From assembly GCA_937894955.1 (NCBI GenBank), contig CALAXO010000183.1, forward strand, positions 1 to 16,967: a stretch of 16,967 bases of DNA, given 5' to 3'. Positions 1 to 6,451 of the stretch are shown here, piece by piece. Within the stretch, counting starts at the first letter, position 1, and each line of letters begins with the position of its first letter. A program made the position numbers and the translations under genes. The notes under the pieces were generated by a model. It saw only the letters and a program-made list of their open reading frames with translations, searched no databases and was not told the DNA's origin. The stretch comes from an uncultured Clostridia bacterium. GTDB taxonomy: Bacteria; Bacillota; Clostridia; Christensenellales; CAG-138.

Positions 1-20
1 GATCCGGTACGGAGCTTTCA

Positions 21-51
21 AAACGCCCCCGAAAAATCTCGGAGGGCGTTT
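21..51 (-). terminator. Hairpin terminator downstream of the mscS-like gene
   Basis: The arms AAACGCCC and GGGCGTTT pair, continue through CCGA/TCGG with one bulged A, and close on an A-rich loop. The hairpin begins 22 bases past the mscS-like stop codon. Short T runs follow on both strands, so it could also end a rightward gene lying to the left of the window. Confidence 0.7.
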
Positions 52-73
52 GTTTTGCTGTCGGTTTTCGGTT

Positions 74-919
74 TTATTTGCTCAATTTCACGTTCATCAC
101 GGGCAGAGTGGGTGCAATGCCGCAGCGAACGAACTCCTCGCGGATGCCCTCCTGCAAATCATGATATAAATCATAATAGTTTTCGGTCCTGCACCAGACG
201 CGGACGGCAAAATTCTGTTTTCCGTCCGTGCAGTCATTCAGGCGGATGAAGGCCGCGGGTTCGTTCAAAGCATATTTCTGCGCCTTAACAACGCGTTCGA
301 TTGCAGCATGAACGGCCGAACTGTCCGTGTCGCATCCGGCGGAAACGGTGATGTCAACGCGGCGCGTATCAAAAGCGGAAGCATTTGTGATGTTTGCATT
401 TGAAAGCCCCGCATTGGGCAAAACAACGCGTTGATTGTCAAATGTTGTGAGCGTTGTGTAAAACACACCGATGCTTTCCACCGTGCCATTATAGCTTCCC
501 GTTTGAATAACATCACCTACATGGAAGGGTTTGAACGCAAGAATCACGATTCCGCCCGCAAGGTTGGAAAGGCTGCCCTGCAATGCAAGGCCGACAGCAA
601 TCGCGGCAGAGCTGATTATTGTTGCAACCGAGGCAAGAGGAATTCCCAAAATGCCTATCACAAGCACGATTATCAGCGCATACAGCAAAAAGCCCGCAAG
701 CCAGCGCACAACGCCGCGCACATCGGGCACGATTTTTTGATAGGCACGGCTTTTTTCATATCGTTTCAAAACGGCTTTTGCAATTTTAAGCCCCAAAAGC
801 AAAACAATGATTGCCGCCGCAAGCCGCAGTCCGGAAGTCATTGCAAAATTCCTGACAATTGCCCAAAGCTCCTGCAAAATGCCGCCGTTTGCGGCTTTGT
901 CCGCATCAAATAAAAACAT
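74..919 (-). CDS. MscS family small-conductance mechanosensitive ion channel
   Basis: This 281-residue protein belongs to the MscS family, membrane channels that open when bilayer tension rises and release solutes during osmotic downshock. Three hydrophobic segments are visible at about residues 32-48, 70-92 and 98-125. The third is the Gly/Ala-rich pore helix with the family pattern GLALQGSLSNLAGG. It leads into the beta domain (FHVGDVIQTG, then GTVESIGVFYTTLTTFDN and VVLPN), followed by a C-terminal alpha/beta domain. The length matches MscS (about 286 residues). The start is fixed by AGGAGG at 927-932, seven bases upstream. It appears to be a single-gene unit with its own promoter and terminator. 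The family assignment is firm; ion preference and gating tension cannot be read from the sequence. Confidence 0.95.
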   Translation of the reverse strand: MFLFDADKAANGGILQELWAIVRNFAMTSGLRLAAAIIVLLLGLKIAKAVLKRYEKSRAYQKIVPDVRGVVRWLAGFLLYALIIVLVIGILGIPLASVATIISSAAIAVGLALQGSLSNLAGGIVILAFKPFHVGDVIQTGSYNGTVESIGVFYTTLTTFDNQRVVLPNAGLSNANITNASAFDTRRVDITVSAGCDTDSSAVHAAIERVVKAQKYALNEPAAFIRLNDCTDGKQNFAVRVWCRTENYYDLYHDLQEGIREEFVRCGIAPTLPVMNVKLSK

Positions 920-949
920 TACTGTTCCTCCTGTTTTTTCTTCAAAAGA

Positions 950-977
950 ATTATAGCACCTCCCGCCCGTTATTCAA
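950..977 (-). promoter_or_regulatory. Sigma-A-like promoter of the mscS-like gene
   Basis: On the minus strand, TTGAAT (977-972) lies 16 bases from a perfect TATAAT (955-950). A TG dinucleotide one base upstream gives an extended -10. The predicted start leaves a leader of about 25 bases containing AGGAGG. In the rest of the gap up to 1182 I see only a short direct repeat of TATGTTCGGC (1004-1013 and 1016-1025). Confidence 0.6.
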
Positions 978-1182
978 CAGCGGCGCCGCCCCGCATTCAA
1001 ATATATGTTCGGCCGTATGTTCGGCGCACGGAAGCGCAAATAAAAAGCAGCTCCCCCGCTGTATTGAGGAACCGCTTTCGTATTGTTTAATATTGTCCGT
1101 TCAATTACTCCTTTCCGTGTTTCGTGCCTTCGTCCCGTTTATGCCGTCATCCCGCTGATTCGTTTTGTGCGGCACAAAGGCA

Positions 1183-2883
1183 TCACACGGCAAGCTGCCC
1201 GTTCTCATCCTCAATGATTCTGAATATCTGCACCTCGTCGCCCGTCACGGCATCGAGATAAACCACATAATCGTTGCCGCCGAATCGAACTTTGTATTCA
1301 TAGCAGAGCTTTTCGGTTTGGTCATCCTGCGGAATGAGCGCAAGGTTCGTTTGCATTATCTCAAGCCCGGGCGCAAGGTTTGTTCGAACATCCTCCTCTG
1401 CCGCAAGCACAGTCGGAAAGCTGCGCTCGGTGTGACTGAAAAGGTAATTTCTCGCATCCGCACCGACTATTTTTTTCGTGGTTCTGTCTATCCAGATCTT
1501 CACAAGATCATTATAGATTATCACATTGTTTCCGTCTGCATTTTCCGAACTTTCGGCCGAACTTCCCGAATTCAATGTCTCTGCGTTGATTCTTTTTTCT
1601 GCGGCATAGCTTATCAGCACCGCCCCCGGATAATACTGCGCATAGGTTGCCCGCATTGCGGGATAACCTTTCGCTGCAAGGAAGTCAAGTCCCGCCGCAT
1701 TCAGCGCGTCCGTCTCTAACCTGTCCGGCACATCCTGTGAGTATCCCTCCGCCGATGTCATGAACCAGAGCAGTTCGCCCCCGCGCACCGTTATTGAAAT
1801 GTCAAATTCACGTCCGTCGGCAAACTTTCCCGAAAAATCATAGCTCGGAATTTTTCCGTCGGAACAGCTTGCAAGTTTCAGCTCCGAAGGTTGATTTTCG
1901 CTTCCCTCTCCGCCGAAAAATGCCTTTGCACGCCGATATGCTTCCGCTTCATCGATCTCCGCACCCGAAAGCCCCTGCGGCTCGCGTTTTTCCGTGCTTT
2001 CGGAAAACGGGCCGTCGTATATAAGGGTCGGATAGCGCGAATCGGCTTCATCCTGTCCGGCATTTGAGGCGTTTCCGCCCTGCGCCGCGTTCGAATTTTC
2101 GGATTCAAAGAAATCCTCCGCCGCAATTGCAGCAACGGGAATATCTCCGCTGCTCAGCTTCATTTGCAGTTCCTCGTAAATATTGCCGCTTGCCTCAAAC
2201 AATGCAGCAAGCTGTTCCCTGTCATCATTCGAAAGCGGCGTACCTCTCAGCACACGCCCTGCAAGCCCTTCCGAATAGTCCGATATGCGCACAAGGAAAG
2301 CGTTCAGCTCCGCATTGTCAATATGGGACTGCGGAATCTGTGCCATCAAACCCACGCATATTCCGCTCTCGTGCCTTATATCGTCCAGCGTTGTGCAAAG
2401 CGTTGCGGGCGCTTCCGAAATCAGCAGTTTTGAAAGCATGATATTAAGATTGTAAACCGATTCCGTAAGCTCATGATACGCTGCGCGGTACATGTTTTCC
2501 GCCGTACGCCTGTAATTTTCGGCAAGAGTTTTCTGCCTGCTGCCCCAAACGGCCGCAATTATCACTGCTGCCGCCAATATCGCCGGAACCAAATACAGAA
2601 TCAGCGTTCGGAATCCTCCCGAAACGGCTCCGCGCATTCGCCAACGGTCGAACCCGCCGCCCGAACCGCCGCCGTTCGTTCCTGTCTTTACTGTCGCCGC
2701 CCGGCGTTCCGCGTTCAGTTTTGCTGCTTCCCGCGGTGCGCTGTTCTCATTGCCTTCCGCCGAAAATGCATCGCTGTAAAATTCCTCCGCGCGCGGCTCA
2801 TTCGTAAACTCTGCCGCCGTGCCGGGTATGACCCGCCCGAAAGCTATCGCCTCCTGCATCGGGTTAAGTGTTTCTTCTCTCAT
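1183..2883 (-). CDS. ypeB: Germination protein YpeB, with N-terminal extension
   Basis: This 566-residue protein resembles YpeB, the membrane-anchored partner that localises and stabilises the cortex-lytic enzyme SleB in dormant spores of Bacillus. About 90 residues of low-complexity, Gly- and Ala-rich sequence precede one membrane segment at about 92-113. The YpeB-type helical region follows (AAYHELTESVYNLNIMLSK, then VRISDYSEGLAGRVL). The C-terminal half carries PepSY-like repeats, the last ending YVVYLDAVTGDEVQIF. Bacillus YpeB is about 450 residues with the anchor near its N-terminus, so the first 90 residues are extra. The gene lies 68 bases downstream of sleB on the same strand, as in Bacillus. 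Its ribosome binding site and start codon are duplicated. YpeB identity is well supported by domain order and neighbour; the role of the extension is unknown. Confidence 0.88.
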   Translation of the reverse strand: MREETLNPMQEAIAFGRVIPGTAAEFTNEPRAEEFYSDAFSAEGNENSAPREAAKLNAERRAATVKTGTNGGGSGGGFDRWRMRGAVSGGFRTLILYLVPAILAAAVIIAAVWGSRQKTLAENYRRTAENMYRAAYHELTESVYNLNIMLSKLLISEAPATLCTTLDDIRHESGICVGLMAQIPQSHIDNAELNAFLVRISDYSEGLAGRVLRGTPLSNDDREQLAALFEASGNIYEELQMKLSSGDIPVAAIAAEDFFESENSNAAQGGNASNAGQDEADSRYPTLIYDGPFSESTEKREPQGLSGAEIDEAEAYRRAKAFFGGEGSENQPSELKLASCSDGKIPSYDFSGKFADGREFDISITVRGGELLWFMTSAEGYSQDVPDRLETDALNAAGLDFLAAKGYPAMRATYAQYYPGAVLISYAAEKRINAETLNSGSSAESSENADGNNVIIYNDLVKIWIDRTTKKIVGADARNYLFSHTERSFPTVLAAEEDVRTNLAPGLEIMQTNLALIPQDDQTEKLCYEYKVRFGGNDYVVYLDAVTGDEVQIFRIIEDENGQLAV

Positions 2884-2902
2884 AATTCAACGTCACCTTC
2901 AT
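2864..2902 (-). other. Possible 12-codon upstream ORF overlapping the ypeB start
   Basis: The upstream copy of the duplicated initiation region has its own AAAGGTGA and ATG (2902-2900). Because the repeat is 19 bp, this ATG is out of frame with ypeB. It encodes MKVTLNYERRNT and stops at TAA 2866-2864, inside ypeB. The ORF is visible directly; whether it is translated is unknown. Confidence 0.35.
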
Positions 2903-2918
2903 AATTCAACGTCACCTT
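2881..2918 (-). repeat. Perfect 19-bp tandem duplication of the ypeB ribosome binding site and start codon
   Basis: The unit AAGGTGACGTTGAATTATG (minus strand) occurs twice end to end, at 2918-2900 and 2899-2881, with no mismatch. Each copy contains a Shine-Dalgarno-like AAGGTGA and an ATG. The lower-coordinate copy supplies the ypeB start used here. A perfect duplication suggests a recent slippage event. Confidence 0.9.
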
Positions 2919-2951
2919 TTGACTCTTTTTTGTTCAAAGTTCCGCAGCTTT

Positions 2952-3623
2952 TCAGCAAAAAGCATGAGCCCCGATGCGCAGCAGAACGGGCCGTGAGAGC
3001 ATCCATCTGCTTGTTGCGGTCGCGGGATTATAATAATACAAACATCCGTTGCTCGGATCCCAGCCGTTCATTGCGTCCCGTGCGGCACGGATTGACTCAT
3101 CATCCGGCGCAAGGTTTATCTGCCCGTCGCTCACGGCGTCAAACGCACCGCTTTGGTAGATAACGCCCGCAATCGTGTTCGGAAACGATGCACTGCGAAC
3201 GCGGTTCAGCACAACCGCCGCAACCGCCACCTTTCCCTTGTAGGGTTCCCCTCTTGCTTCGCCGTGAACAAGGCGCGCAAGCAGGTAAAGGTTTCCGTTT
3301 GAGGATGCAGCCGAACCGCCGCCCGTTGACGAAGGCAGATTCAAGCCCAATGCTGCCGCCGTTTTCTGCCCCACAATTCCGTCCGCCGTCAGCCCGTTCC
3401 GCTTTTGGAAAGCGCGCACCGCCGATTCGGTTTTTGCGCCGTATACGCCGTCAACCGCTCCGCTGTAATAACCCCAGCTGCGCAGCCTCGTTTGAAGCTG
3501 CCGCACAAGGTCGCCGCGGCTTCCGCGCTTCAATGCCTCCGCATTTACCCCGAGCTGCGGCAAAAGCAGGCAGAGCATTGCGGCAATCAGTACCGCCGCC
3601 GCAATTTTTTTCAATTGTTTCAT
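2952..3623 (-). CDS. sleB: Spore cortex-lytic enzyme SleB-like (peptidoglycan-binding domain plus SleB hydrolase)
   Basis: This 223-residue exported protein resembles SleB, the lytic transglycosylase that degrades spore cortex peptidoglycan during germination. A signal peptide (KK, hydrophobic core 8-22, cleavage after about VNA at 28) is followed by a peptidoglycan-binding domain at 31-95 (GSRGDLVRQLQTRL, GYYSGAVDGVYGAKTESAV). A Gly/Ser linker leads to the hydrolase domain at 112-223, with ARLVHGEARGEPYKGKVAVA, where E122 is the probable catalytic glutamate. The C-terminus WMLSRPVLLRIGAHAFC is typical of SleB. The start at 3623 is preferred over the longer frame beginning at 3749: it has AGGAG at 3633-3637 and begins the signal peptide. 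It lies between spoIIR and ypeB, which supports a sporulation role. Confidence 0.92.
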   Translation of the reverse strand: MKQLKKIAAAVLIAAMLCLLLPQLGVNAEALKRGSRGDLVRQLQTRLRSWGYYSGAVDGVYGAKTESAVRAFQKRNGLTADGIVGQKTAAALGLNLPSSTGGGSAASSNGNLYLLARLVHGEARGEPYKGKVAVAAVVLNRVRSASFPNTIAGVIYQSGAFDAVSDGQINLAPDDESIRAARDAMNGWDPSNGCLYYYNPATATSRWMLSRPVLLRIGAHAFC

Positions 3624-3717
3624 ATCAAAAATCTCCTGAATTTCATTAATCGGCAGCGTTTTCGGCGTCACTGTTTCATTTGCGGTTTCAGGCGGAACCC
3701 CGTTCCTCGCCGGCCCT

Positions 3718-4497
3718 TTATCCGAAAAGACTGTGCCAAAACTCCGCAATCAGGCTCCGAAAATGCACTTTCCCGTCCGTCGGACAAGCCGGCGCGCCTG
3801 AATCAGGTTCAACCGTTTCCCTGCTTTCTTCAGCATGTTCATTCCGTTCCGCATCCGCACCGCCGGGAACGCTGCCGCCCGCTTCACTGCCTTTATCATC
3901 TATTGTTGCACCGTTCAGGTCAGCTATGCACAGCGGAGGGAACATCAGACACCACCAGTTTTTGCCGCGTGCTTCGCCGAGCAATATGCGCAGCGCGCGA
4001 TACTCTCCCGCAGGATAGACCGTTTCCCCGTATTGTTTTTCCGGAAAACCGAATTTGCCGACGGCAAGCTGCGCATCGTATTCCGCTCCGCATTTTTTCA
4101 GTGTTTTGCGCACCGTCTGCAAAATTCCGTCCCCGTGTGCCCGAAGAATGCTTTCCGCGTCCGCCGCATCAAAAGCATCCGCCGCGCCTGTCTGTTCGCG
4201 TTCGTATTCAATCACCGCATCACGCACCGCAAGCTTTACCCTTTGATCCTCAGTCGAATCGCTGTTTGCAAGGATATGAAGGCGAAAAACCGCACCGTCC
4301 CGCTCCGCCGAATAGATATTCGAACTTTCATCCGCCGCACCTGCGGCAGGCCTGTCCGAAATGCGGCGCACGGCAAGCGCGATAATCGGCAATGCCGTGG
4401 CGGCAAGCGTCACAATAATTGTGCACAACGCAATTGCCGAACAGAATCTTCCGAACACCGACGCGCTCCTTTTTCCGTTTTTTTCCTGTTTTTTCAT
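3718..4497 (-). CDS. spoIIR: Stage II sporulation protein R (SpoIIR)
   Basis: This 259-residue protein resembles SpoIIR, the signal made in the forespore that triggers SpoIIGA to process pro-sigma-E in the mother cell. After a basic N-terminus it has one hydrophobic segment (about residues 17-40). The family core follows: FRLHILANSDS near the start, then QRVKLAVRDAVIEYE, and YPAGEYRALRILLGEARGKNWWC with MFPPLC. About 65 low-complexity residues follow the core, making it slightly longer than typical. The start at 4497 has AAGGAGGA at 4505-4512, which is better than the in-frame ATG at 4578. The gene is 94 bases upstream of sleB on the same strand, so cotranscription is possible. I found no convincing sigma-F promoter; a sigma-A-like element lies just upstream. 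Confidence 0.92.
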   Translation of the reverse strand: MKKQEKNGKRSASVFGRFCSAIALCTIIVTLAATALPIIALAVRRISDRPAAGAADESSNIYSAERDGAVFRLHILANSDSTEDQRVKLAVRDAVIEYEREQTGAADAFDAADAESILRAHGDGILQTVRKTLKKCGAEYDAQLAVGKFGFPEKQYGETVYPAGEYRALRILLGEARGKNWWCLMFPPLCIADLNGATIDDKGSEAGGSVPGGADAERNEHAEESRETVEPDSGAPACPTDGKVHFRSLIAEFWHSLFG

Positions 4498-4519
4498 TTG
4501 AAAATCCTCCTTGAACGAA

Positions 4520-4547
4520 ATTATCTCGGTGATTTCAGTATTGACAA
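4520..4547 (-). promoter_or_regulatory. Candidate promoter for spoIIR
   Basis: On the minus strand, TTGTCA (4547-4542) lies 16 bases from GATAAT (4525-4520), each one mismatch from the sigma-A consensus. The predicted start lies just upstream of the AAGGAGGA of spoIIR. In Bacillus spoIIR uses sigma-F, so this assignment is tentative. Confidence 0.4.
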
Positions 4548-4570
4548 AAGCAGGTTTAATCATGCATACT
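4541..4570 (+). promoter_or_regulatory. Candidate rightward promoter toward ispE, sharing its -35 region with the spoIIR promoter
   Basis: On the plus strand, TTGACA (4541-4546) lies 18 bases from CATACT (4565-4570). It overlaps the -35 hexamer of the leftward candidate. A small inverted repeat, CCGAAA-GCAT-TTTCGG, at 4677-4692 falls in the ispE leader, about 30 bases upstream of the start codon. Confidence 0.35.
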
Positions 4571-4724
4571 GAACACATCGGTTCGTGCCGTGCGGAAAGA
4601 TTCTGTTTTTTTGCCGAATCATCCCGTTTTTGCCGAACGCAGGAAAAAACCTGTTAAAAAGTTGAAAATATTTTTCCCGAAAGCATTTTCGGTGATTAAA
4701 TTTGATTAAAGAAAGGCTTATTGC

Positions 4725-5600
4725 ATGACGGAACAAAGAATAATCCTCAACGCACCCGCAAAGATTAACCTGACCCTTGAAGTGCTGAAAAAACGCACGG
4801 ACGGCTATCACGATCTCCGAACCGTCATGCACAGCATCGATGTTTGCGATACGGTGACAGTCGAACCCTCGGAAGCAAACGACGGCGGCATTATTGTTGA
4901 ATGCACAACTCCGCTTCCGCCCGTCAACACTGCATTCACCGCAGCACGGCTTTTCCGGGAAAAAACGGGCTGCGGCGGTGTGCGCGTTCAAATAAAAAAG
5001 CGTATTCCGTCCGAAGCGGGTCTCGGCGGCGCAAGTGCGGATGCTGCGGCGGTGCTTCACGGCATGCAGCAGCTTTTCGGCAGCATAAGCAGAGACGAGC
5101 TTTGTGATATTGCAAAACGCGTCGGTGCGGATGTTCCGTTCTGTCTGCACGGCGGCTGTGCCCTTTGTGAAGGCATCGGTGAAAAGCTGACCCCCGCTCC
5201 CTCTGCCGCACTCCCCCTTCTGCTTGTGCGCGGTAATCGCGGCATTTCAACCGGAGCGTTGTTCCGCTCCCTCGACCTCGGCAAAAAGCCCGCACGCACA
5301 TGCAATCCGAGTTCCGCCATGCTGAACGCACTCGAACAAGGTTCGCCCGCGGATATTGCCGCAGCGCTTCAAAACGATTTGCTGTCCGCCGCAGTCGGCT
5401 TTGCGCCTGAGATTGATTGTTATATTGCAGCAATGCGGAATGCAGGCGCACTCGGTGCCTCAATGACGGGCAGCGGTTCTGTCGTGTTCGGAATATTTTC
5501 GGACATGGATTCGGCGAAACGCGCAGAAAGAGTATTTTGGGACTGCCCGGTTCATATCGTGTGCGAAACAATGAGTCGGCATCCGTTTGAGGCGCATTAA
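4725..5600 (+). CDS. ispE: 4-diphosphocytidyl-2-C-methyl-D-erythritol kinase (IspE)
   Basis: This 291-residue enzyme is the ATP-dependent kinase of the MEP isoprenoid pathway. It phosphorylates the 2-hydroxyl of CDP-methylerythritol in the cytoplasm. It shows the GHMP-kinase layout. The N-terminal APAKINLTLEVLKKRTDGYH holds the conserved lysine (K13). The glycine-rich ATP loop PSEAGLGGASADAAAV is at 95-110, GADVPFCLHGG has the catalytic aspartate at D136, and the C-terminus has MTGSGSVVFGIF. Its length is typical of the family (280-300). The start is preceded by AAAGG at 4712-4716. The gene diverges from spoIIR and is followed by a bidirectional terminator 80 bases past its stop, so it is probably monocistronic. 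The assignment is firm. Confidence 0.95.
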   Translation: MTEQRIILNAPAKINLTLEVLKKRTDGYHDLRTVMHSIDVCDTVTVEPSEANDGGIIVECTTPLPPVNTAFTAARLFREKTGCGGVRVQIKKRIPSEAGLGGASADAAAVLHGMQQLFGSISRDELCDIAKRVGADVPFCLHGGCALCEGIGEKLTPAPSAALPLLLVRGNRGISTGALFRSLDLGKKPARTCNPSSAMLNALEQGSPADIAAALQNDLLSAAVGFAPEIDCYIAAMRNAGALGASMTGSGSVVFGIFSDMDSAKRAERVFWDCPVHIVCETMSRHPFEAH

Positions 5601-5680
5601 AAACGCAAACTTGTTATGCAGGGGCTGCATCGGACATTAATCGGAATTTGAACGGAGTTAAAGCTTTTTATACGCAAAAA

Positions 5681-5708
5681 CAGCACCTCAAACAAGGTGC
5701 TGTTTTTT
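5681..5708. terminator. Bidirectional intrinsic terminator between ispE and tRNA-Arg
   Basis: CAGCACCT (5681-5688) pairs perfectly with AGGTGCTG (5695-5702) across a 6-base loop. TTTTTT follows on the right, and AAAAA precedes on the left and acts as a T tract for the other strand. It serves ispE (rightward) and the tRNA gene (leftward), whose CCA end is only 2 bases away. The 80 bases between ispE and this hairpin hold nothing else I recognise. Confidence 0.9.
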
Positions 5709-5709
5709 C

Positions 5710-5785
5710 TGGCGCGCCCAGCAGGATTTGAACCTGCGACCTACCGGTTCGTAGCCGGGCACTCTATCCGCTGAGCTATGGGCGC
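5710..5785 (-). tRNA. tRNA-Arg (anticodon ACG), CCA encoded
   Basis: The 76-base cloverleaf reads on the minus strand. The acceptor stem GCGCCCA pairs with TGGGCGC, followed by discriminator G and an encoded CCA. The D arm is TAGCTCAGCGGATAGAG. The anticodon stem CCGG/CCGG encloses loop CTACGAA, giving anticodon ACG, which is normally edited to ICG to read CGU, CGC and CGA. The T arm contains GGTTCAAATCC. It has its own promoter upstream and a terminator immediately downstream. Confidence 0.97.
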
Positions 5786-5825
5786 ATCCGTATTAAGTTC
5801 AGTGCGTTCTTCAACGTACTTGCTC

Positions 5826-5854
5826 ATTATACTCATTTGATACTGCGTTGTCAA
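5826..5854 (-). promoter_or_regulatory. Perfect consensus sigma-A promoter for tRNA-Arg
   Basis: On the minus strand, TTGACA (5854-5849) is separated by exactly 17 bases from TATAAT (5831-5826). The predicted start falls about 35 bases upstream of the mature tRNA 5' end. Such a perfect match is expected for a strongly expressed tRNA gene. Confidence 0.9.
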
Positions 5855-5915
5855 GGGTTTCGGGGATATATTTTAGCAAATTGATTCTGCCCCGCCGTTC
5901 GAACCGATATCCCGC

Positions 5916-6092
5916 TCATGCACCGATGAGCTTTTGATCAAGTGCAAACAAAACTTTGCTGATTCCATAGATATTATAATTGCCGTGATTTATAAAATAC
6001 TCAGCAATGATATCGAACTTATTCGAACGTGACAGGGCGAATCCCGCTTTCATGAGCATTTCCGGAAAGCTTTCATCGATTTGCAGCGGCAC
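5916..6092 (-). CDS. Doubtful small hypothetical ORF (58 residues, GTG start) or gene remnant
   Basis: This is the only protein-like reading in the 590-base gap between the tRNA promoter and the recombinase. From GTG 6092, with a weak AAGGTG five bases upstream, it reads VPLQIDESFPEMLMKAGFAL, then NKFDIIAEYFINHGNYNIYG and a C-terminus ending ALDQKLIGA. The amino-acid mix is protein-like, and the frame stays open upstream to an ATG at 6146. I do not recognise the family. It could be a small gene, the 3' end of a decayed larger gene, or chance. A second minus-strand frame (6050-6262) overlaps its upstream part and would fit a frameshifted remnant. Confidence 0.25.
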   Translation of the reverse strand: MPLQIDESFPEMLMKAGFALSRSNKFDIIAEYFINHGNYNIYGISKVLFALDQKLIGA

Positions 6093-6284
6093 GGAACACC
6101 TTCTTTGTAAGGAATTTTGTTTATTCGCTTTTCGACCCTTAAGCATTGCAATGTCTTATTCACCTGCGCCGTCATTATACTACCATACACCGAAACACAT
6201 TTCAATAACAATCCTCTGACATGCGGGAAGTTTCCTCCGATCCGCTTTAAAAGCTGCCGCATTATGCTTTAGAATGACGTGTGA

Positions 6285-6367
6285 CGAAAAAAACATGCGC
6301 TGTTATGAAGCAGCTTTCGGCGAAAAAAACATGCGCTGTTATGAAGCAGCTTTCGGCGAAAAAACAT
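6285..6367 (+). repeat. 36-bp tandem direct repeat, two perfect copies plus an 11-base partial third
   Basis: Two identical 36-bp units lie at 6285-6320 and 6321-6356. Each starts CGAAAAAAACATGCGC and ends GCAGCTTTCGG. A truncated third copy (CGAAAAAACAT, one A shorter) occupies 6357-6367. There are no spacers, so this is not a CRISPR array. It lies 85 bases upstream of the recombinase start codon. The period is a multiple of three, so one frame runs through it, but no ribosome binding site supports translation from within. Confidence 0.9.
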
Positions 6368-6371
6368 TTGC

Positions 6372-6408
6372 TGCCGCGGAGCGGATTCCGCGGCACTGCA
6401 CACAGTGC
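6372..6408 (+). other. Two overlapping strong hairpins upstream of the recombinase gene
   Basis: TGCCGCGGA (6372-6380) pairs with TCCGCGGCA (6387-6395) across a 6-base loop. GCACTG (6393-6398) pairs with CAGTGC (6403-6408) across CACA. They share three bases, so they would compete in RNA. There is no T tract, so they do not look like a terminator. They could be protein-binding palindromes or leader structure for the recombinase mRNA. Confidence 0.6.
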
Positions 6409-6451
6409 ATTTCGCGGCTGCTTACGCAATAGAATTACGGAGGAAAAAATA

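Noticed and set aside
1164..1178. TTTGTGC-G-GCACAAA palindrome as a ypeB terminator
   Set aside because: The stem is AT-rich with almost no loop and has no T tract on the ypeB strand.
6050..6262. 70-codon minus-strand frame as a gene
   Set aside because: No ribosome binding site or recognisable motif; it overlaps the other doubtful ORF in a different frame and is at best part of a decayed gene.
6285..6367. CRISPR-like array because of the 36-bp repeat length
   Set aside because: The copies are directly adjacent with no spacers, and no cas genes are present.
6281..6451. 57-residue N-terminal extension of the serine recombinase
   Set aside because: It consists of the translated 36-bp repeat and hairpins; GGAGG directly before the ATG at 6452 and the catalytic serine near residue 15 support the shorter form.
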